A stretch of DNA of 20,737 bases from positions 1 to 20,737 of IMG/VR virus record IMGVR_UViG_3300009621_000018; one strand, written 5' to 3'. Made by a program: the position numbers and the translations under genes. Within the stretch, counting starts at the first letter, position 1. Each line of letters opens with the position of its first letter. Shown piece by piece: positions 1 through 5,007 of the stretch. The stretch comes from a virus. Below the pieces are notes generated by a model. It saw only the letters and a program-made list of their open reading frames with translations. It did no database searches and was not told the origin of the DNA.

Positions 1-1
1 C

Positions 2-817
2 ACCGGCATCGAAGGCGTTACGTCGAATACCCACGATGAAGGCGACATGATGAATCTTTACGAGGGCAACGTGTGGGGAGGGTCATGGACAGATCACACC
101 CACGGCACGCATTTCCTGCTGACATGGTTCCGGAACGCAATGATCGGCACAAAATACGAGCCTGGAGCAGGGAACATCAACGCTACCTTCCAGTTTGAAG
201 GCAACAACCGATTTATGAACGTGGTTGGAAACGTGTTGGGCGGCTTCTCGGGGATCACCGGCTATGAAGCCAACCTAGAGCCTACTTCAACTTGCGGGTC
301 AACGGTCATTTTCGACCTGGGAGCGGCTGGCTGCAACAGCGGCACGGTCCTGACCACGGATACGAATGTGAAAAGAACGTTGATGCGCTGGGCCAATTGG
401 GATTCGGTTACGAATGCAACGCGATATTGCAGCCCTGGCGATCCTGGATTTTCCAGCGCCCCATGTTCGAGTACGTCAGAGGTGCCAACGGGCATCACTA
501 ATTTTCCGAATGCGGACCCTTATCCCAGCGTAGGACATGCGCTGCCTGCGTCGTTCTATCTATCAGCGAAGCCTTCCTGGTGGCCATCGGGGAAACCCTG
601 GCCCGCCATTGGCCCAGATGTTACTGGAGGAAACATCACCAGCGTTGGCGGTCATGCCTACACGAACCCAGCGGCGGACTGCTATCTAACGACAATGGGT
701 GGCCCGACGAATGGTAGTGGTAATCCTCTCAGCAATTTCAACGCGGCGACCTGCTATGCCTCAAATTCGCCGACTGTCGTGGCACCAGCGACAAATCTTT
801 TTGCGAAAGCACAATAA
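2..817 (+). CDS. Beta-helix (pectate-lyase-like fold) protein, C-terminal part, 5' end outside window
   Basis: The reading frame is open to the left edge of the window, so the true start lies upstream and the Met codons at 47 and 50 are probably internal; 271 residues are visible. Glycine/asparagine-rich rungs such as NLYEGNVWGG and NRFMNVVGNVLGG look like turns of a right-handed parallel beta-helix, the fold of pectate lyases and phage tailspikes. The C-terminal third is Pro/Gly/Cys-rich (LSAKPSWWPSGKPWP) and contains several cysteines, which suggests an extracytoplasmic protein. It lies 12 bp upstream of a secreted fibronectin-like gene on the same strand. It could be a polysaccharide-binding or depolymerising virion protein, or a secreted host-type protein carried by the phage. 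I see no catalytic motif in the visible part, so no enzymatic activity is assigned. Confidence 0.6.
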   Translation, partial: TGIEGVTSNTHDEGDMMNLYEGNVWGGSWTDHTHGTHFLLTWFRNAMIGTKYEPGAGNINATFQFEGNNRFMNVVGNVLGGFSGITGYEANLEPTSTCGSTVIFDLGAAGCNSGTVLTTDTNVKRTLMRWANWDSVTNATRYCSPGDPGFSSAPCSSTSEVPTGITNFPNADPYPSVGHALPASFYLSAKPSWWPSGKPWPAIGPDVTGGNITSVGGHAYTNPAADCYLTTMGGPTNGSGNPLSNFNAATCYASNSPTVVAPATNLFAKAQ

Positions 818-829
818 AGGAGAAATGCG

Positions 830-1222
830 ATGAAACGAAGTTGGGTAGGAATAATTGGGATTTTCTTTTTGATTCCCGCACTGCTCTTGTTCTGGCCGCG
901 CACGCAACAAGAAGTGCGGGCGCAGACTGTCCAGCATGGCGTCAACGTGACGTGGACGGCAGGCACCCCGACTGCTGGACAGGTCGCTGCTACCGGCTGG
1001 AAAGTTGAACGCTCGACCGTCACCGGAGGCCCGTACACGCAAGTCGGCGCAGTGACCGTAACCAACTACCTCGACACGACAGGCACGGCCGGAACGAAGT
1101 ACTTCTATGTGATCGTAGGCACAGCGCCCGGAGCGATTGATGCCAACCCAAGCCTAGAAGCCAGTGCAACTTTTTTAGCACAAGCAGCGGCGGCGGTGTC
1201 TCCGGTTGCAACGGCACAGTAA
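830..1222 (+). CDS. Secreted fibronectin type III-like single-domain protein
   Basis: This 130-residue protein starts at an ATG preceded by a strong ribosome-binding site (AAAGGAGA, 814-821). Residues 1-32 form a signal peptide: basic MKRSW, a hydrophobic stretch to about residue 20, then an AxA-like site near VRAQ. Residues 35-115 carry a fibronectin-III-like pattern: VNVTWTAG, then TGWKVERSTVTGG, TNYLDTTG and GTKYFYVIV, corresponding to strands B, C, E and F. The tail is Ala-rich. Domains like this bind carbohydrate or protein surfaces and are common in phage virions, but a free signal-peptide-bearing version points to export by the infected host. It sits between the beta-helix gene and a small unknown, 18 bp before the next start, so all are probably co-transcribed. 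Export is well supported; the function is unknown. Confidence 0.7.
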   Translation: MKRSWVGIIGIFFLIPALLLFWPRTQQEVRAQTVQHGVNVTWTAGTPTAGQVAATGWKVERSTVTGGPYTQVGAVTVTNYLDTTGTAGTKYFYVIVGTAPGAIDANPSLEASATFLAQAAAAVSPVATAQ

Positions 1223-1239
1223 GTCAATAGGAGGAAAAA

Positions 1240-1476
1240 GTGTCAACGATTCTGGCGCGAATCGGTTTCGCTTGGAGAGTTCTCATTGGCCGAGTTGATC
1301 TCGAAGGGCGATGCACGTTGGAGCATGTGCCCGCGGGCCATGTCGTGATCCAGGCTGATCAGCACGCAGCCCTCGAGAAGGCGGCAGCGGAATTGACCTT
1401 CGCACGCGGCTACATTTCGCGGGTAGAAGAGAAGAAGTACGTCGAAGGCGTAAAGGACACATTCGGTCTCACCTAA
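1240..1476 (+). CDS. Small hypothetical protein upstream of the portal gene
   Basis: This 78-residue protein begins at a GTG with an excellent ribosome-binding site (AGGAGGAAAAA, from 1229), which decides the start. Its stop codon (TAA, 1474-1476) is one base before the portal ATG at 1478. The portal gene has no clear ribosome-binding site of its own and is probably translated by coupling from here. The N-terminus (ILARIGFAWRVLIGRVDL) is amphipathic and hydrophobic; the C-terminal half is charged and helix-prone (ARGYISRVEEKKYVEGVKD). I do not recognise a family. The position, between a secreted protein and the portal, would suit a small packaging or head accessory protein, but that is only an inference from position. 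Confidence 0.6.
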   Translation: MSTILARIGFAWRVLIGRVDLEGRCTLEHVPAGHVVIQADQHAALEKAAAELTFARGYISRVEEKKYVEGVKDTFGLT

Positions 1477-1477
1477 A

Positions 1478-4400
1478 ATGGGCGTTCCGAAGACCAGCAT
1501 CATTCCACGGCCAATGTCCCGGGCGGACTATGACGTTTTCATGTCGCCCTTGCCGCCGCTGAAGCCGACGGTCACTGATGGCGAAGCGCGCCGGCTGGAT
1601 TATCCCGTCGGGTACAACATCTCGTACATGCCGCGGAGCTACGAGGGAATCTCCTTCGAGCAGTTGCGCATGCTGGCTGACACGGACTATCTGACCCGGA
1701 CGTGCATCGAAACGCGCAAGGACCAGGTGTCGAAGCTGGTCGTTCACTTTGGGCTGAAGAAAGAGGACGTCGACGAGCCCGACTCGAAGGTAAAGAAGCG
1801 CAGCAAGAGTGACTCGCGCGTCGATGACGTTCGCAAGTTCTTCGACCGTCCTGACGGCGAACACGATTTCCACGAATGGATGAGGTTGTGGTTTGAGGAT
1901 CAACTCGTGGCCGATTGCGCCAGTTTACTTGTCGGACGTGACCCAAAGTCGCAGAAGGTGACGCGGTTCGTTCCTACTGACGGCGGCACCATCGGCATCC
2001 GCCTCGGGCCGGACGGCACTACACCCAAAGCGCCCTTCACCGCCTATCAACAAATCGTGAAGGGCCAGATCCTCTGCGATCTGAACACGAATCAGTTGGT
2101 CTACATGCCGCGCAATCTGCGCACGCATCGCGTCTACGGCATGAGCCCGGTCGAGCAGATCATCTTTATGATCAACCTAGGCTTGCGGCGCGACGTTTCG
2201 CGCTTGGCCGAGTACACCTCGGGCACCATTCCCGATGCGATCGCGCAGGTTCCTCCCGACTGGTCCCCGGACCAGATCGAACGGTTCCAGCGGGCGTTCG
2301 ACGCCGCCCTGGAAGGCAACCTGGCAGCCCGGCGCATGCTCCGGTTCATTCCGTCGCTGGGCGAAAAAGGGCCCGGGCAGATAACTTTCGCCAAGAAGGA
2401 CATGCTGCTCGACCAATTCGAGGAGTGGCGTGCGCGTATCGTGGCATTCTGCTTCTCGCTGCCGCCTACGGCATTCGTCAAGATGATGAACCGGGCTAGC
2501 GGCCAGCAGCAGCAGCGCCAAGCGCTGGAAGAAGGCTTCGAGCCGTCAAAGGTCTGGATCCTCGAGAAGCTGAATTACCTGATCCAGGCTCCGCAATATC
2601 TGAACTTCCCTGACATTGAGGCATCCTTCGATGACGATGTTGAAGTTGATCCGCTGGTGCAGGCGCAAGTCGACAAAATCTACATAAGCTGTGGGAAAAG
2701 TTCCGTAGACGAACTCCGGATCCGCGACGGCGAGGAGCCGTGGGGCATTGGGCCGTTCATCCTGACTCAAACCGGGCCGATCATGCTGGACGACGTCAAG
2801 AGCGGTGACGGGCGCGTGAAACCGGGTGCGCCGAAGCCCATGCTGCCGCCAGCGAACGGAGCAAACGGCGGTGCACCGGGAGCCAAGACACCCCCCGCAA
2901 AGCCGCCCCTGAGCGAATCCAGGGCCAAATCCGCGGAGGTTGCGAACAAGTTCGCGGAAGCGCTGGCCAAAGCCGAAAAAAAAAAGATTGTGGTAACGAC
3001 GGGGAAGCTGCCAGCGCGGGTTGAGAAGCGGATCGGCCGGCTGGCAGGGGTACTAGGACGCTTCCTGAAGAAGCAGGGCAAGGCTATTGCAGCGAAGGTG
3101 GCGGACCACTATGCGGAAGTCACCAAGACGGACGAGGACGAAATCGACCGCATCGTGCGCTCGATAGAGCTCGAATGGGACGCGATTGTTACTTCCTCGC
3201 AGTCGGCCATCGAGGAAACAGCCCAGGAAGTCGCACGCGATGTGCTGGTGGAAGTGGGTGTGACGGACAAGGCAGTGTTCGACCAGGTGAATCAGGCGGC
3301 AGTGGATTTTGCTCGGGACCGTGCCGCGGAGATGGTCGGCATGAAGTGGGACGGCGACACACTGATCGAGAATCCGAATCCGCGGTGGGCCATCACGGAC
3401 ACCACGCGGGACGCTCTGCGAGACACGGTGACACGGGCATTTGAGGACGGACTCGGACCCCAAGCGCTGGAAGATTCGATTGCGGACTCGTTTCAGTTTA
3501 GCGAAACGCGCGCGGAGATGATTGCACGGACGGAACTGGCAAAGGCGCAGATTCAGGGTGCGCTGCTGAGTGCAGCGAGTACTGGCATCGAGATGAAGAA
3601 GGCCAGCATCCTCGGGTCAATGCACGACGGAGACGACGAGTGTGACGATGCCGCAGACGACGGAGAGATTGATTTGGATGAGACATTTTCCACGGGAGAC
3701 GACGGGCCACCTTACCATCCGAACTGCTGTTTACCAGGAACGCTTGTAGCGGCCTGTGACCGAGTCACGAAGCAGTTTCGCCGCAGGTTTCATGGGGAAG
3801 TGGCTGTCATTCGCGTCGCCAGCGGCGAGGAGCTTTCCATAACCAAAAATCACCCAGTTCTGACGGACCAAGGATGGGTCAATGCGGGTTGCCTCAAGAA
3901 GGGCGTGTACCTGGCTTATGCCGGTGAGCAGGTTCGCATGCTTATGTCGGTTAGCCCAAATCATAACTTGATGCCAGCCCTTGCGGAGGATGTATTTAGT
4001 GCGGCTTTGAAAGCGGGCGGCCTGGCGACCTGTTCCATGCCAGTCACCGCCGAAGATTTCCACGGCGACGGAACCGCCGACACCGAAGTCGAGATTGTAC
4101 TTGCCGAGGGCACGCTGGAAAACAAAGGGCAGTTCCATCCGACTCAACATATCAGCGAAAACAGCCTCGGCTTCGCTCATGGGCGGGGGATGGCCTTCCC
4201 TAGTGTTCGCTCTTTTGTAGAGTTCTCTGAGCGAAGCCTTCCTCCCGCGAGCAGCATCGTTAGCGAAGGCAGCAATAAACTTTCTCTTGCCGGGAGACAT
4301 GAGTCTGTAGGCTGCTGTTTGGCAGATTCCGATCTCCCTGATGGGCAGACCGAGGTCGTGGAATCGATTGCGAATAGTGCTGCTGTGCGCTCCGACCATC

Positions 4401-4588
4401 CGACCGAGATCAACCGTAGACTTTCCGGCCACATAGAGTTTGTAGAAATAACGGATGTCGGCGTCGCTGAATTTGACGGGCATGTGTACAACCTCCAGAC
4501 TGACAGCTCATATTACCTTGCAAACGGCCTAATTGTACACAACTGCGTGTGCGATTTGGTGATCACTTACGCGGCAGAAGCTGAATGA
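1478..4588 (+). CDS. Portal protein fused to MuF-type minor head protein, interrupted by an intein
   Basis: The precursor is 1036 residues, or about 763 after removal of the intein. Residues 1 to about 440 resemble phage portal proteins, the dodecameric ring through which DNA enters the head (GMSPVEQIIFMINLGLRRD, then an SLPPTAFVKMMNRASGQQQQ segment typical of portals). A Pro/Ala/Gly linker follows at about 451-488, then a Lys run (codons 501-503), then a MuF/SPP1-gp7-type domain. That domain has the helical ETRAEMIARTELAKAQ motif at about 675-690 and the C-terminal HPNC...C motif of the family. The motif is split by the intein (Cys750-Asn1022); joining the exteins gives HPNCVCDLVITY. The C-extein is only 14 residues. 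There is no evident ribosome-binding site; the start follows the previous stop by one base, so coupling is likely. Fusion of portal and MuF is unusual, because the two are normally separate adjacent genes. Confidence 0.88.
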   Translation: MGVPKTSIIPRPMSRADYDVFMSPLPPLKPTVTDGEARRLDYPVGYNISYMPRSYEGISFEQLRMLADTDYLTRTCIETRKDQVSKLVVHFGLKKEDVDEPDSKVKKRSKSDSRVDDVRKFFDRPDGEHDFHEWMRLWFEDQLVADCASLLVGRDPKSQKVTRFVPTDGGTIGIRLGPDGTTPKAPFTAYQQIVKGQILCDLNTNQLVYMPRNLRTHRVYGMSPVEQIIFMINLGLRRDVSRLAEYTSGTIPDAIAQVPPDWSPDQIERFQRAFDAALEGNLAARRMLRFIPSLGEKGPGQITFAKKDMLLDQFEEWRARIVAFCFSLPPTAFVKMMNRASGQQQQRQALEEGFEPSKVWILEKLNYLIQAPQYLNFPDIEASFDDDVEVDPLVQAQVDKIYISCGKSSVDELRIRDGEEPWGIGPFILTQTGPIMLDDVKSGDGRVKPGAPKPMLPPANGANGGAPGAKTPPAKPPLSESRAKSAEVANKFAEALAKAEKKKIVVTTGKLPARVEKRIGRLAGVLGRFLKKQGKAIAAKVADHYAEVTKTDEDEIDRIVRSIELEWDAIVTSSQSAIEETAQEVARDVLVEVGVTDKAVFDQVNQAAVDFARDRAAEMVGMKWDGDTLIENPNPRWAITDTTRDALRDTVTRAFEDGLGPQALEDSIADSFQFSETRAEMIARTELAKAQIQGALLSAASTGIEMKKASILGSMHDGDDECDDAADDGEIDLDETFSTGDDGPPYHPNCCLPGTLVAACDRVTKQFRRRFHGEVAVIRVASGEELSITKNHPVLTDQGWVNAGCLKKGVYLAYAGEQVRMLMSVSPNHNLMPALAEDVFSAALKAGGLATCSMPVTAEDFHGDGTADTEVEIVLAEGTLENKGQFHPTQHISENSLGFAHGRGMAFPSVRSFVEFSERSLPPASSIVSEGSNKLSLAGRHESVGCCLADSDLPDGQTEVVESIANSAAVRSDHPTEINRRLSGHIEFVEITDVGVAEFDGHVYNLQTDSSYYLANGLIVHNCVCDLVITYAAEAE
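3731..4483 (-). CDS. HTH plus Vsr/EDxHD-like homing endonuclease, antisense within the intein
   Basis: The protein is 250 residues, on the strand opposite the intein and codon-aligned with it. Residues 13-46 form a helix-turn-helix (KLYVAGKSTVDLGRMVGAHS, then STIRNRFHDLGLP), as in DNA-binding domains attached to homing nucleases. Residues 102-180 match the Vsr-like PD-(D/E)XK fold: SEAEAVF (E104/E106), KYNLDFGVG (D132), VAVEIFGGDWHG (E142, W148, H149) and LRKGWHQVMIW. That order fits the EDxHD family known from phage introns and split inteins. A near-perfect ribosome-binding site (GGAGGT, then 7 nt, then ATG) precedes the start. The stop is the complement of the intein's TTA codon at 3731. 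A weak -10-like TACAAT lies on the minus strand at 4532-4537, but I see no convincing -35. The inferred role is to cut intein-free alleles and drive homing of the intein; activity is unproven. Confidence 0.82.
   Translation of the reverse strand: MPVKFSDADIRYFYKLYVAGKSTVDLGRMVGAHSSTIRNRFHDLGLPIREIGICQTAAYRLMSPGKRKFIAAFANDAARGRKASLRELYKRANTREGHPPPMSEAEAVFADMLSRMELPFVFQRALGKYNLDFGVGGSVAVEIFGGDWHGTGRQAARFQSRTKYILRKGWHQVMIWANRHKHANLLTGISQVHALLEATRIDPSLVRQNWVIFGYGKLLAAGDANDSHFPMKPAAKLLRDSVTGRYKRSW
4491..4496 (-). promoter_or_regulatory. Ribosome-binding site of the antisense homing endonuclease
   Basis: On the minus strand this reads GGAGGT, 7 nt before the ATG at 4483-4481. On the + strand the same bases encode Asn-Leu within intein block F (VYNLQT), so one six-base stretch serves both the splicing domain and the translation of the nuclease. 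This is the main non-homology evidence that the antisense frame is a real gene. Confidence 0.75.
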
Positions 4589-4743
4589 GACAGCATCTCT
4601 GGATAAATGCTTGGAACTGGTTGCTTCCTTGGGGTCTGAGAGTGCGCTTGTACTACTGGATTTTCCCGAGGTTGGGGCGCAAGCAAGAAATGCTTGGAAG
4701 GCACTCTTTCTGGCATGACTGGTTTCATTTGATAGACCAATGA
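4585..4743 (+). CDS. Tryptophan-rich 52-residue protein, translationally coupled at both ends
   Basis: This short ORF runs from an ATG that overlaps the portal-MuF stop (ATGA, 4585-4588) to a TGA that overlaps the next gene's ATG (ATGA, 4740-4743). Exact 4-nt overlaps on both sides argue strongly that it is translated by termination-reinitiation. The protein starts MRQHLWINAWNWLLPWGLRV and is very rich in aromatics: 7 Trp in 52 residues, plus clustered Tyr, Phe and His in LYYWIFP and SFWHDWFH. It is basic and amphipathic and could lie at a membrane or pack against the capsid. I recognise no family. If translated, its production is tied to portal-MuF translation, so it may be a minor head component. 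Confidence 0.6.
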   Translation: MRQHLWINAWNWLLPWGLRVRLYYWIFPRLGRKQEMLGRHSFWHDWFHLIDQ

Positions 4744-5003
4744 TGACGGTCGAACAGTTGGCGGGTCGCATTCACGCCATCGTGCATGAAGTGTGCGGCA
4801 CGGTCGAAACCTGTGACGCGCATCCCGGGGAAGTGACCGATCTGGAAGCCGAGGAAATCATGCGGCGCGTGGGAAAGATTTTGACGGGCGAGGCGCGCAA
4901 GAACTTCAAACCTGCGGAAGTTATCGAGAAGCCGATTGTCACAGGGAGTTCGGCGGGAGTCAGAACTGTGACACGCAGGCGTGGTGGAATCAGCGTCAAA
5001 TAA
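4740..5003 (+). CDS. Small hypothetical protein between portal-MuF and protease
   Basis: This 87-residue protein starts at one of two tandem ATG codons (4740 or 4743); the first forms an ATGA overlap with the preceding small ORF. The N-terminal part (MMTVEQLAGRIHAIVHEVCG) and the middle (DLEAEEIMRRVGKIL) look alpha-helical. The C-terminus is basic and flexible (RTVTRRRGGISVK), as in small nucleic-acid-contacting or capsid-associated proteins. It ends 4 bp before the ATG of the protease gene. I do not recognise the family. The conserved packing of the neighbourhood suggests a head-assembly accessory role, by position only. Confidence 0.65.
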   Translation: MMTVEQLAGRIHAIVHEVCGTVETCDAHPGEVTDLEAEEIMRRVGKILTGEARKNFKPAEVIEKPIVTGSSAGVRTVTRRRGGISVK

Positions 5004-5007
5004 AACC

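Larger units (their letters stand above)
3725..4543 (+). mobile_element. Intein (273 residues) in the MuF domain, at the HPN/CxC motif
   Basis: All the core splicing blocks are visible. Block A is CCLPGTLVAA; block B is ITKNHPVLTDQGWVNAG with the TxxH signature (TKNH). Block F is HVYNLQTDSSYYLANG and block G is LIVHN followed by Cys+1. I place the N-terminal splice site before the first of two adjacent cysteines (Cys750). This puts T and V at intein positions 6 and 8, as in canonical block A, and splicing then restores HPNCVC, the family's HPNCxC motif. No LAGLIDADG or HNH motif occurs in the + frame between blocks B and F. The roughly 150 middle residues instead lie opposite an antisense endonuclease gene. 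Hand-counted lines inside the intein gave about 48-53% GC against 60-65% in flanking lines, consistent with horizontal arrival. Confidence 0.9.

Noticed and set aside
3800-4480. In-frame LAGLIDADG or HNH endonuclease in the intein
   Set aside because: I looked for both motifs in the + frame and found none; the middle part does not read like a nuclease in that direction.
4177-4491. Second antisense ORF (104 codons) inside the intein
   Set aside because: Different frame from the nuclease, low-complexity Ser/Thr/Pro content, no motif; treated as a shadow.
4532-4537. Minus-strand TACAAT as a promoter -10 for the endonuclease
   Set aside because: The hexamer is good but there is no -35 at proper spacing; not listed as a feature.
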